Shown piece after piece: positions 32,405 to 44,198 of a DNA stretch of 64,000 bases. Numbering within the stretch: position 1 is the stretch's first letter; the number at the start of each line of letters is the position of its first letter. The notes under the pieces were generated by a model, which worked only from the letters and a program-made list of their open reading frames with translations, was not told the origin of the DNA and searched no databases. The position numbers and the translations under genes were made by a program. Source of the stretch: Diphasiastrum complanatum (lineage: Eukaryota; Streptophyta; Lycopodiopsida; Lycopodiales; Lycopodiaceae); assembly GCA_029204225.1 (NCBI GenBank), contig CM055095.1:74701501-74765500 (forward strand), read 5' to 3'.

Positions 32405-32503
32405 TGAGCCTTGAAGGTACTTGTCTTTCTCTTGATGTTCTCCTTGGCTTTTGACTTGATGAAGGTCCATCATCACCACCATCCAAAGTAGGATCCAAAT
32501 CAC
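32405..32503 (-). repeat. Second copy of the integrase-tail segment in C
   Basis: Encodes DPTLDGGDDGPSSSQKPRRT and SRERQVPSRLT, nearly the same as 31830-31925 in the same element, so the captured segment is flanked by direct copies of about 95 bp. Confidence 0.85.
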
Positions 32504-33013
32504 CCTAAATCACCAAGATTTGAAATTATCTCATAAATTCTCTTCTAGCACTTATCCAAGCAAATCAACACATATAATCATGGAATCTTGATCAACCTAT
32601 GATCTATCCTCAATCTAATGACTTTTGCCACTTCCTAAGATTGAAACACACTCAAATGAGGTCCATCAACCTCACTATCTAGAGATCCAATCAAAATTAG
32701 GGTTTTGACAAAATCACAAAAAATTGACTATTCCAAATCTACATGCAAATGCTGAAAATTTTATATGCAATCTATAAGCCACCACTTAGGCTGAACCAAT
32801 GATCCAAAAATCGGCCAAATCCAGTATGTGAATTCAAAAATCGGAATTGAACAAGTATATTGACCTATTTAGTGTTTTGATCTACAAAAGATCCAATCTA
32901 CAAAAGCAAAAAATCCAATTTTGGTGTAGAATCCTCTCTAGTATGCTCTAGACTTGATATCTTCACCAAATCATTGATAGATATGATTTCCTCCTTCATA
33001 ACCTGAAACACAA
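32504..33013 (-). other. Leader of element C
   Basis: AT-rich noncoding sequence between the primer site and the first integrase-tail copy. It resembles the leader of K at 45824-46320 in reverse. No gag is present. Confidence 0.65.
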
Positions 33014-33025
33014 GCTCTGATACCA
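33014..33025 (-). promoter_or_regulatory. Primer binding site of C
   Basis: TGGTATCAGAGC on the minus strand, directly inside the 5' LTR. Confidence 0.92.
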
Positions 33026-33681
33026 TGTGAAAGATTTTAGATCCTTAAGATCCAATCTACTTGAATGATCTTTGGTTAGAAAGAGAAATACACTACCAAT
33101 CTCACCAATGTAGAAAAATCAGCATCTACACACAATTTGAGATGCAAACACTAATAGAACTTGATCAAACTTGAATGAAATGATTATGTACTATTACTGT
33201 CCATACAAAACCAGCAAGCTACTGTATTTCACACGTGTGGATTCAAAAATAGCAGATATAGATCATTCTACACATAGAATTGCAAGCAATCACCAAGATA
33301 GTGCACCAATGGATAGTAGAACCCAAGAGAACCATGTATAAGCATGAAATGAGATAGAGAAGAGAGAAGATTACTCTCTCCATGAGTTACATCCTTTTAT
33401 AGCAGGTCCAAACCCCCTATTTGGCCACTTGGCTTTCCCACCAAAATGCTAACCCTACCAATTTTGGGTCTAAATTCAATGTACCCAACATATTCAAATT
33501 GAATCTACTCAAATTCGCATTCTATCTTTCCCACACTTTCAAAAAGTGTTTATTCAAATGAAATTTAGACTAATGAACTTCGAAAAGTCAACCTCTAAGT
33601 CTAAAACAAGTTTTGGCCTCAATATGCCAAATATGGAAATATTACAAAATGTGATGAAACTAGTTGAATGAATCTTTCACA
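33026..33681 (-). repeat. 5' LTR of element C
   Basis: 656 bp, TGTGAAAGAT to ATCTTTCACA. It carries a 4-bp GAAT duplication and a 2-bp insertion against the other LTR, and TTTCACACGTGTG near 33228-33240. Confidence 0.93.
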
Positions 33682-33686
33682 CATTG
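33682..33686. repeat. Target-site duplication of element C, right copy
   Basis: CATTG, as at 29536-29540. Confidence 0.92.
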
Positions 33687-34652
33687 CTTTTCAACAACAA
33701 TATCGATCTGATAAAAGAGGACAAGAAAATACTATCTTCTAAATTCGACATGACCGATCTAGGCAAAGCTCATTTCTGCCTTGGTATACAAATTCACAGA
33801 GACAGAAAACAAAAGTTGTCTACATTACACAGAGGTACATCTACAACATGTTAGTTAGATATAATTTGACTAATTGCAAGTTAGCTCTCTCAGCAATGGA
33901 ACCAGGTCTCAAATTGTCAAAGGACTAGTGTCCCCAAACAATATATGAGAAGCAACAAATGCGCGAGTATCCTTACCATTCTATAGGAGCTCTTATGTAC
34001 GCCATGATCTGTACCAGACCAGACATAGCTTTTGCAGTCAACTATCTTAATAAGTTTATGACTAATCCTGGTGTAATACATAAGAAGGCTCTTATCAGAT
34101 TCATGAGGTATCTTTGAGCTACTATGGAATTTTGCATTTGTTATGGAGCAGTCGACAACGACAAACTCAATTTACTCAGTGGTTACATATGCAAGTTGGG
34201 CTGGAGATGTAGATACTCATAAATCCAGTTTCGGATTTACATTCTTCCTCAACAATGGTCCAATTTCTTGGAACAGTTGCAAGCAATCTTCAATAGCTCT
34301 GTTTTCCACTGAATCAGAGTATATCGCAGCCTCTCAAGCTAAAAAGAAAGCAATTTGGTTGAGAAATTTACTCTCAGATATTGGTCTGAATCAATATGCT
34401 CCGACGACATTATTTTGTGATAATCAAAGTGCCATTGCTTTATCAGACAACCCTAGATTTCATTCTAGGAGTAAGCATATTGAACTGAAGTATCATTTCG
34501 TCAGAAGCAAAGTTCTCAACAAAGAGGTCAGACTGCAGTACTGTAGAACGTAAGACATGACAGCAGACATTTTAACCAAAGCATTAAGTTTGGATACACA
34601 CAGAAGATTCTGTGTAGAATTAAGTTTGAAGGTCAAGACATTCAAGGATTCG
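33687..34652 (+). pseudogene. Element B RT C-half and RNase H
   Basis: RT continues after C: LFNNNIDLIKEDKK, KFDMTDLGKAHFCLGIQIHRD, then in other frames LALSAMEPGLKLS, YHSIGALMYAMICTRPDIAF and NKFMTNPGVIHKKALIRFMR. RNase H follows: SWAGDVDTHKSSFGF, STESEYIAASQAKKKAIWL, CDNQSAIALSDNP, RSKHIELKYHFVRSK and DMTADILTKALSL. A TAA at 34551 and several frameshifts disable it. The coding ends at the LTR start TGTTGGATTAG. Confidence 0.86.
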
Positions 34653-34815
34653 TGTTGGATTAGTCTCCTTCTTACTAATCGACTAATCGGTTTCAATTTT
34701 CATCCATTGTTTATCCAGTTCTGCGAATTTTTCCGTGTTCTTTTACAGTCTGCAGATTTACAAGTGTTTTTACACAGTCTGCAAAAATACACGGATTTAC
34801 GAGTCAATTTCCTGA
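34653..34815 (+). repeat. 3' LTR fragment of B, first copy
   Basis: The first ~163 bp of the LTR (TGTTGGATTAGTCTCC to ACGGATTTACGAGTC) before it breaks off into a second RNase H copy. Confidence 0.85.
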
Positions 34816-35197
34816 AATAATCGCAAACAATTTTCAATAGCTTTGTCTTCCACTGAACCAGAGTATATCACAGTCTCTCAAGCTAAAAAAAAAACAATTT
34901 GGTTGAGGAATTTACTTTCAGATATCAGTCTAAATCAATATGCTCTGACGACATTATTTTGTGATAATCAAAGTGCCATTGCTTTATCAGCTAGCCCTAG
35001 ATTTCATTCTAGGAGTAAGCACATTGAACTGAAGTATCATTTCGTCAGAAGCAAAGTTCATAATGAAGAGGTCAGACTGCAGTACTGTAGAACGCAAGAT
35101 ATGACAGCAGATATTTTTACCAAAGCATTAAGTTTGGATACACACAGAAGATTTTGTGTAGAATTAAGTTTGAAGGTCAAGGCATTCAAGGATTTGT
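34816..35197 (+). pseudogene. Duplicated RNase H segment (element B family)
   Basis: A second copy of the RNase H C-half: STEPEYITVSQAKKKTIWLR, FCDNQSAIALSASPRFHSR, SKHIELKYHFVRSK and DMTADIFTKALSLDTHRRFC. It is close to 34281-34652 but with its own substitutions and without the TAA found there, so it derives from a different element copy. It leads again into TGTTGGATTAG at 35198. Confidence 0.88.
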
Positions 35198-35669
35198 GTT
35201 GGATTAGTCTCCTTCTTACTAATCGACTAATCGGTTTTAATCTTCATCCATTGTTTATCCAGTTCTACAGATTTTCTCGTGTTCTTTTATAGTCTGCAGA
35301 TTTACAAGTGTTTTTACATAGTCTACAGAAATACACGGATTTACGAGTCAAGATTTACGAGTAAAAATGCAGTGTTGTTTTTTTCGCATTTTAGTGACAC
35401 TGACACTTGTCAGAAATTACAAGTAAATATGCAAAGTCGCATTTTTCACTTTTTTCAAAGTGCCTCAAATGTTAAGGGAATGACTCTGGCAAAGTGTGGG
35501 GCTACCCTAAATGGGATTTAAGGACATTGTCGTCTTTTTCGCAAAATCCCGACACTGTTTTTTTTTTTTTCGCATTTGGTAGTTTTAGTTCATTTCTGCA
35601 GAGTGACAGTTTCAGTTCATTTATGCAGAGAGACTATTTACGGCCAATTTCCAACGCTTATCAACAATT
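35198..35669 (+). repeat. 3' LTR fragment of B family, second copy
   Basis: About 472 bp matching the 5' LTR up to GCTTATCAACAAT, then broken. It contains a poly-T run near 35560-35571. Confidence 0.87.
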
Positions 35670-37603
35670 AGGATTGGATTAGCCTAATCTACCTAATCTT
35701 AGTTTTAGTACTAGGATCAGAGAGAGATTGATTGAGTGGAAGCAATTATGCTATTAGAGATAAGTTGGATTGGAAAAACTGTTGAGAGTGAATTTTATTC
35801 GTCTCAGAGATTTCTCGGTACTCATGAGAAATATGAAATATTTTGTAGCTTAGATCTCAGTGAAATACATGTGAGTTTTGGCGAAATTTGCTAGGTATGA
35901 ATGTGTTTATGTACTGGGTCATAGTGAGATTATTCTCATATGTGCATGGTTAATCTTGTATGAATCTACTATGTAATCCTAGTTACTAAGGTTATCTGGT
36001 GCACTTAACCTAGTCGGCGAGAACATAAGCATATGATCAAGTATTGTTTTGACAGATACTTGTAGAGTTAACAAATCTTTGTAGAGAAGATTTATGGATT
36101 AACTTATAAATGATTTGGGTAAGGATCTAAATGTGGTGTTATACTAGTTCTTCACCTAGATATTTGAGATTTCTGAATCATTGGCAATTAACTTGAGTAG
36201 TTGATTACTCCAGAGTAAAATTAATTGGTAAAACGATCAATGTGATGTGGATTCACCAGAAACTGATGGTTTTGAGTTATATTGCTTGTAAGATGCATGA
36301 TTAGTGAATCATTTGGGTTCATCAGTTAAAATTATGTGCATTGGATATACAATATTCTTAGGATAGAGTATTCTTTAAGTAAGGAATAGACTCAGCTCAT
36401 TAGTGATTGTATCCCAGAGAGCTCAAATGGATAACGAATCATAATGAATCCAAGAAGAATAACTGAATTGATTTTCAGCAAGACTTTGGGTATCTAGATT
36501 TGATTCTAGACAAGAATCTAAAGTTTTTTTTGTAGTTGAAGATGATTGTCATTATCATTTTGATGGCTTTCTGTCTTTAATCATCAATGGTATATAGAAC
36601 TTGGAAATCTAGCACTTATTTTAGAGGATCCTTTTAGGAGAATGTTCCTAAAATCCCGTATTTTCCTGTCGGGAAAGTTTTTGAAATGATTCTTACTTTT
36701 TCCGAGTTATGTCGGACATATACTCCAGTATCTTGTAAATGACTAAGTATGGTTTTGGATTCCAGGAAATTATGGTGACGATTCTTAAGTGTGATAAATT
36801 ATTCTTGACCTATTATATGAGTAAGAATTCGAATCAGTGTTTTGAATCTCTCTCCTCCAGTATTTTATTTGAGGACATATGGATCTCATAGACATTCTCA
36901 CAAGATAAGTATTTTATTTGTGGATAATTTATTTAATTAGTGGATGCTATTCTGCTACAAGTTATGGTCTATAGATTCTTGAGTACAGTTCTTCATTTGA
37001 TTGGATCTCCAATTATCATAGGAGATAGACAAATCTATTAAGATGAATAAATGCTATTTTCTTGTATTTGGTGCTAGAAACAGGAGCATTTAACTCAAAT
37101 GAGTATCTGGGATACTCAGAGCTGAGTTCTAATCATTCTATATCTTAAAGATTTTCCTAGAGATTCTAATTGAATGAATTATCATATTTTAGAATTTGGA
37201 TTCTAAGGATATTTGTACTTGAAAGCTTATGCATTATCTGTCAGAGTTGTGGATAATTTCAGACTATAATTATAATTATTTTATTATTATTTTTAACTTT
37301 GATCTCTTAAAATAGGTCATTTCACCCAGTGTTTCATGTAAGTGCTTTACATGAAGGTGATGTTACTAACTTGAGGTGAATGTAACCTTGATGGAAAAAA
37401 ATTTACGCTCAGTGTACTTTTCAAACTTGACTTGTACTCCAGTGCAGAGATTATCACTTGGTAAGTAGGATTATCTCTGAGTACTTGTTTGATGTGAAAG
37501 GTAGACTAAGAATAATAATTTTCTAGGTGGACATTGAAGGTTAAAAGAACTGTTCCTATTATTCTTTTCTATTTAGAGAGCTTCTAAGGATAGAAGCAGT
37601 TTA
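35670..37603. other. AT-rich stretch without a recognised gene
   Basis: No frame with recognisable domains on either strand. Because a Gypsy-like polypurine tract and LTR follow, this may be the decayed 3' noncoding part of a Gypsy element. Confidence 0.45.
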
Positions 37604-37617
37604 AGGAGGGAAGAATG
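37604..37617 (+). promoter_or_regulatory. Gypsy-type polypurine tract
   Basis: AAGGAGGGAAGAA immediately before TGTTATGTCC, the usual arrangement at the 3' LTR of plant Gypsy elements. Confidence 0.65.
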
Positions 37618-37618
37618 T

Positions 37619-38232
37619 TATGTCCATGGCCAGTAAGTAGGATTCAGTATACTCCTAGTCTTGGATACATGGTACTCCAATAAATCAAGCTGTTAGTTAT
37701 GCCACGTCATATTGGATGTGACCCGAAAGTAACTAATATCCTTGTGAGGCCCAGAACACACTAAATGGAGTTAGTATAAGGTTTGGGAAAGTCAAGGCAT
37801 GTGTAGAGTTATCAATAGCAATTCTATGAATAGAGGAACTATGCATAGAGACTCTATTATGGAGAAACCTATGTATAGGGAGTTAGGGCCTTGCATGTCT
37901 ATGTGCACAAGTGGCTCATGGCTATATAAGAAGAGGCCAAACTCGCCCTACTCCTCATTGTGATCATTGATTCATTGCCAGGGTTTCACTCTACCTTCAT
38001 GCTTCCTATTCCTTGGCTTGGGAGTGAAGCTTCTAGAGTTGATTGGTTGCTTCTACTTGGTTGGGTGGTTGCTCCATAGTGTGTTTTCCATTGTGTTTTG
38101 TCTTGTAAGCAGGAGGGAGCTTCCCTTACACGAAGTAGCTCTTGGGAAATCAATGGTATAATCTGTGGTTGAGGAGTCACAATCTTAGGTGGTATAGGTC
38201 TCACTATCCATGTGAAGCAATTTTGTGCTCAC
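37619..38232 (+). repeat. Gypsy-type LTR, partner not found
   Basis: Starts TGTTATGTCC; a clear TATA box (CTATATAAGAAG) lies at about 37923, typical of an LTR promoter. The right boundary is an estimate (...GTGCTCACA). Confidence 0.55.
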
Positions 38233-39414
38233 ATCTTGCTAAGACTTTTTGATGGCATTGACGAGTCTTTTGATGATATTATATTTGGCAGGTCTTATCT
38301 TGAAGCATGATCAATATTTTCCTTCTAAAGAATCTTTTGATTTTGAGATAGAAAACTTACATTCATGTTTATGCTCTAGTTTTAAATGTTTCAAAGGCTT
38401 TGTTTATGAAAATTTTAGTCATATTTTTTTTACAAATTGTGCAATACACAGTAAGATTTTACATTATTATTTGAGAAAGGGATTTAACCATATTGTCTTA
38501 CAACAAATAAAATTTTTTCGTTATCAAGCTTATGAAACTTATACCTGCTTATGCACACCCAGACGAGGATACTTTTTGAATGTGTAATGTTTTGTAAAAG
38601 TGTTGTCCTAGATTTTTGAAAAACAATAAATGTTCAACAAAAATTAATAGGTCTTACTACAGTTGAAAAAGAGAAATTAATTATATGAGTATATGTGTGG
38701 ATAAGAATGTTATACCTATGCAGTGGTTGCAACATGTCTTATGATTAAGAAAAGTTTATAATTATGACTAGTAGTGAGGTTGCACCTCTATGAAAGAAAG
38801 CATACGATACCTCTATGAAAGAAAGCATTTAGTATGCCTACTTACAAATGTGGGTTGGCATGTGGCTCATGATTTGCTACCTCCCCTACTAACATGCACG
38901 GGTTATATGGTCTTTACATACCCTTGAGAATTTGAATTATGGAAGGAACTAGGGGGAAAAGACATTCATGAAAAAAAAATAAGAGATAATTAGAGAGAGG
39001 AATTTTTTTGAAGGGATTGGCTTCAAATCCAAGCTCTTCAATTATAGTTCTCATGTCGAGCTACCCAACAATTCTTGGAATGTACAAGACAAGGCAAGAG
39101 CTTGTTAATTATGCTCCAAAAACCAAGCTTGAATCAATAGCTTCTACTTCAAAAATGTTATGGCTATTCCATTTTCAAGATTTGTTGTCATGTATAAAGT
39201 TTCTCTTTCCTATAAATTTTCACTCCACTATTACATTTTCTGCATTTTGAAGACAATTGGAATTATATTTTTTAATTGATGTTGTTCTATTATCTTTTCA
39301 AATAAGGCTACCCTTGCTCTGAGTAAGGTCAAATTTGCAAAGTCAATGTTCACAGCTATTTGATCGTAGTAGAAGTTTTGAAATATAAAAGCATTAAAAT
39401 TTGTTTGAAGTTTT
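38233..39414. other. Stretch without a recognised gene
   Basis: AT-rich, no supported coding or element structure seen. Confidence 0.5.
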
Positions 39415-39538
39415 TGCAACTTGGCTACTAAGAGACACCGAATATTAAGTGGATAATGTATAATCAATCACAATTGCAACTTGGCTACTAAGAGACACCG
39501 AGTATTAAGTGGATAATGTATAAACAATCACAATTGCA
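39415..39538. repeat. 60-bp tandem duplication
   Basis: Two copies of a unit starting TTGCAACTTGGCTACTAAGA, period exactly 60 bp, with two substitutions. Confidence 0.95.
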
Positions 39539-39605
39539 AACATTCAAGAGAAAAAAAACCAAGTATAGAAAAGTATCGTATATGAACGAAGCAAGCATTT
39601 AAACA

Positions 39606-39729
<124 letters not shown>

Positions 39730-40048
39730 TCATATGATGCTAACCAGCCGATTTATAAAATGGTTTTTTCTTTTTTTTGTAATCAAGTGAGATATAATAA
39801 ACTTATTGTTCAATAATCATGGCCTCTCTTGAAGAAGTTTTTGGTGCGACTAGAGATGTACGCACGTGCATGCTCGTATGGGGGTTATGCCTGTGCATAC
39901 ATCTATAGTCGCACCAAACTCATCTTTAAGAGAGGGCACTAGAATTCCATCTAGCCATGGTGATTGAACAATAAGTTTATTAAATATCACTTGACTACAC
40001 CAAAAGAAAAGCCATTTAAAACATTGGCTGGTTAGCATCATATATATA

Positions 40049-41019
<971 letters not shown>

Positions 41020-42132
41020 GCTAAGACTTTTTCGACCAAGGAAAATGTCTGGTGTTCCATTTGTACGGGCAATCACACAACAAACGAATGTCCACAATTG
41101 AAAAAAGGAATACAAACTAGTATTTTGCCATTTGTGCAATTCACATGATCATGAGACTTCTTATTGCCATTTTAATCTGCGGATTATCCAGCAACGATAT
41201 GCCCAAATGAGATATTGGTAACTCCATTATGGAAAGGATTCTGCAGCAAAACCTCATCAATCTGCTCTTGGGTATCCGGAGAGACTACCTTTACCAACCC
41301 CACAACCACAACTGGCTCCTCTTGCTAATCTGATGGAACCAAAACCTTACAGAGGTAACGAATAATGGAATTACAGTAATGATCATGAAAGTGGACCTTC
41401 AGAACAGTATGCTATTTATGCTGCCGCACAACAACAGGCATCTAGAAATTGGACCAAAGCGCCGCTTGAATGCTTTGCATGTGGAGAAAATCACAGAGCT
41501 GCAAAATGTCCAATCAAAGGCAAATTTGTACCATTCGGTCGTGAATGTGGTTATGGGAATTGCTATAAGGAGTGTCTAGCAAGACCAAAGCTGCCACCGG
41601 CTGCAGCTCTCGTAAATTTGATAACAATCAAGCAAAGACTAACAGTTCAACCTGAACCAAGTATACCCTTGATGGTGGTTACTAGAGCTCAGAAGCAAAA
41701 AGTAGTTATAGTAGATTCAGTATTTGCTGATTCTATACCATTGACTGATATGCCAACAACATCTGGAGTCTATCCAAATCTCCACATAGAAAAGAGGAGA
41801 TATTAGGATATGAGGCAGTGGATTAAACATTTGCAAGAAGAAGAGGAGCTTGAAGCCGCTAAGGCAGCAGCCAAAATCTATTCTTCACCTATGCAACCAC
41901 CGAATAATCCACGAACGTATATGAATACTCAGTTGCATCATCATGAAGAACCCTTCAAGATGACTGAACCGGAAGCATCGCAAACAGAGTTACTCATGAA
42001 TATTCTATCTAGTAAGATAGATATTACATTGGGAGAATTTCTGAAGTTGGTACCGAAAGCAAAAGAAGTATTGGCGCAGAAGTTAACTCGGATCGAACTA
42101 GAAGCCCATCAGGAACCACTTTTTTGTGCTTG
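41020..42132 (+). pseudogene. Gypsy gag with three zinc knuckles
   Basis: Reading across frames, three knuckle-like motifs appear: WCSICTGNHTTNEC near 41051, CHLCNSHDHETSYC near 41128 and CFACGENHRAAKC near 41468. A linker follows (MTIKQR-like start at 41618, VVTRAQKQKVVIVDS), then a charged region EEEELEAAKAAAKIYSS and TLGEFLKLVPKAKEVLAQKL. Stops at 41367, 41805 and 42131 break it. Confidence 0.68.
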
Positions 42133-42648
42133 ATTTGAAGAATCTAATGAAGTACTCCATGTTGGAGCAGCCTGGGAAAGTGAGCAAAAAAATATCACTC
42201 TACCGATACAACATAGACAATTCTCTAAAGAAGCAGCCGTGATAGATGGAGGTTCAGGAGTTAACCTGATTTCAACGAAGCTATGTGCAAAGTGGGGCCT
42301 TTGAAGCCTGCGACTTTTGCCATTAAGCTAGCTGATCAAACAACAGTTCGTCTGCGAGGAATGGTTGAAGACATCTTTGTCAAAATTGCTGGAGTTCAGT
42401 TTGTCATTACTTTTGTAGTAATGGACTTACCTGACGCACCAAATGTCTACCGAGTCCTACTGGGATGCCCATGGTTACGAGTTGCACAAGTAATTCATAA
42501 CTGGGGTACCAGGAAAATCACTTTTGAGAATCGTGAACGTGCAGTCAAAGTTGATTCGATCACTTGGACTATCAAACCAGTAGCTCAAAAAGAGGATGAT
42601 GATTCATCAACAACGGATCATACCTGTGACCGACCAGTAAAAAATTAG
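42133..42648 (+). pseudogene. Gypsy aspartic protease
   Basis: AAVIDGGSGVNLIS carries the D-G-G variant of the active-site motif seen in Tat-like elements. The flap and C-terminal part follow in the next frame (MVEDIFVKIAGVQFVITFVV, PNVYRVLLGCPWLR, HNWGTRKITFEN). A frameshift lies near 42300, and a TAG at 42646 ends the frame. Confidence 0.75.
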
Positions 42649-43469
42649 GGAGTTCATTATGACTCTCAAACTGATACTGTCAATTGGAATCAAGCTCTTG
42701 CAACAATTGATTGTACAACAGACTATATGTGTCAACAAGATAATCAGTCCGACTTGAGCGAGATTTCATTATTGGATCAAACTTTGGATACACCGATCAC
42801 CTTTCCTTCGAATGTGCTGAATGTAGCTTGGATATCAACGAAACCCATACCAGATCCGATTGAAGATGAACTTATTCATGTGAGTCACGCCTTGACTTAT
42901 GATGACAATGCATAACTTACTAATGAACATGTTCTAAATCACATGGATCCTACCAGATTTGGAATACGTGATATTCTCCATGAACCAACAATTTAACCGC
43001 CAAAAGCGGTTATATTGAAGGAAGACAATATTACAGGATCAATGACGAAGAAACAAGCTAAGCAACATTATAATACGGTCCTAAAATGAGAAAATCCACC
43101 TCAAAAGGTTGATTCAAAAGGATGTGCCACCCTTATTGAAGAAAGGCAAAGGAAAGTCAAGGATGATTCTTCAAGTCAGAGTTTTCGTGAGACATCACCG
43201 TCCAAGAAGTCATCACCTTCAAAGAAGAATCCATCTTCTCGAAAGTCATCGCCTCCATGATCGAATCCTGCTAAGAAAGCTAAGCGAAGACCCAAGACTA
43301 GTCTTTTGGCAAAGAACAATTAGATGAAGTCCAACATGATATGCTAGAGCATTTCAAACGCTATACTTTGGATGATGTAGTTATCATGTTACCCAAAGCA
43401 CATCGTGAACCTAAAGAACAAGTGCCATAATCGAAAGATATTTACGATAGCCCAGCTAGGACGCAGCCT
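42649..43469 (+). pseudogene. Gypsy protease-RT linker, decayed
   Basis: Short frames without recognisable domains: 42727-42915 (acidic) and 43109-43327 (basic, serine/arginine-rich when read in another frame as SPSKKSSPSKKNPSSRKSSP). The position between protease and RT suggests polyprotein linker. Confidence 0.45.
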
Positions 43470-43859
43470 ATGAATATTGCTGAACCAAGAGAACCAGAAA
43501 AGATTGTACAAATTGGAGCACAACTTACTTCTGAACAGTTTCAAGCGCTACAGACATTGCTTATTAGGTATCAAGATTGCTTTGCTTGGACTTATAAAGA
43601 TCTCAAAGGGATTTTGACGTCAGTTATTGAGCATACCATACCCTTAATGCCTGATGTAGTTCCCAAGATCACAAGGTTCTATCGCTGTAATCCTAATGTT
43701 ATGGATATGATAAAGAAAGAGTTACAAAAATTGCTTGAAGCCGATTTCATTTATGAGATGGAGCACACGGAATGGGTTTCACCAATTGTCATTGTTCCTA
43801 AGAAGAGTGGAAAATTGAGAATTTGTGTGAATCTCAAAGCTTTGAACAAAGTGACGTGA
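43470..43859 (+). pseudogene. Gypsy reverse transcriptase N-terminus
   Basis: CFAWTYKDLKGI, EHTIPLMPDVVPKI, LLEADFIYEME, WVSPIVIVPKKSGKLRIC and VNLKALNKVT are standard plant Gypsy RT N-terminal blocks. The frame ends with TGA where DDCLP follows. The YxDD catalytic region is missing. Confidence 0.88.
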
Positions 43860-44184
43860 AAGGATGATTGCCTTCCAACCTTGGCATTCGATCCGAATGA
43901 ACCAATGGCATCAGATAGTGTTAAAGATCAGCTGCCAATGGCAAGATTGTATTTCTATGCTGCAATGATGGGATGCTCCTGAGAATCTCGGTTCACAGCT
44001 TGGACAACTTCAAAGTGGATCGCCGGAGCCCATCGCTATTTTTTGCCACACAACCTGGATTTCAACACTGCCCAACTCGACTTCATGGAGAAGGTGCAGT
44101 ATCATTTAATAAGAATATGATGCGATGCCAATAAAATTCCACAGTAAATAAATCTCGCAGGTGTCGTGGGACTGCCACCAATTT
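43860..44184 (+). other. Segment between RT fragment and polypurine tract
   Basis: After DDCLP the sequence turns into LAFDPNEPMASDSVKDQLPM, then past one stop ESRFTAWTTSKWIAGAHRYF. I do not recognise it as RT, RNase H or integrase. A deletion joined RT to something else, perhaps a 3' frame of the element. Confidence 0.4.
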
Positions 44185-44197
44185 TGGTGGGGGATAC
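44185..44197 (+). promoter_or_regulatory. Polypurine tract of the Gypsy element
   Basis: TTTTGGTGGGGGATAC region directly before TGTTGGAGGG. Confidence 0.65.
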
Positions 44198-44198
44198 T

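Larger units (their letters stand above)
29541..33681 (-). mobile_element. Non-autonomous Copia element C with the RT-replacing module
   Basis: About 4.1 kb, inserted in RT of B. LTRs of 650 and 656 bp differ at roughly 16 positions plus small indels by my reading (about 2.5 percent), so it is much older than A. The primer site is intact. Gag, protease and the integrase core are missing. Present are the integrase C-terminal tail, the module in the RT position, and RNase H. It cannot move without help. Confidence 0.9.
25076..35669 (+). mobile_element. Ty1/Copia element B, split by element C
   Basis: A 5' LTR (start truncated), primer site, gag, protease, integrase, RT (split by C at 29541-33681), RNase H and 3' LTR pieces, all on the plus strand. 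Many in-frame stops mark it as old. The RT halves join cleanly at LDDTL/LFNNN once C and one CATTG are removed. The 3' end holds a duplicated RNaseH-LTR unit. Confidence 0.87.

Noticed and set aside
39415..39538. Two 60-bp repeats as a CRISPR-like array
   Set aside because: Only two directly abutting copies without spacers, in plant nuclear DNA.
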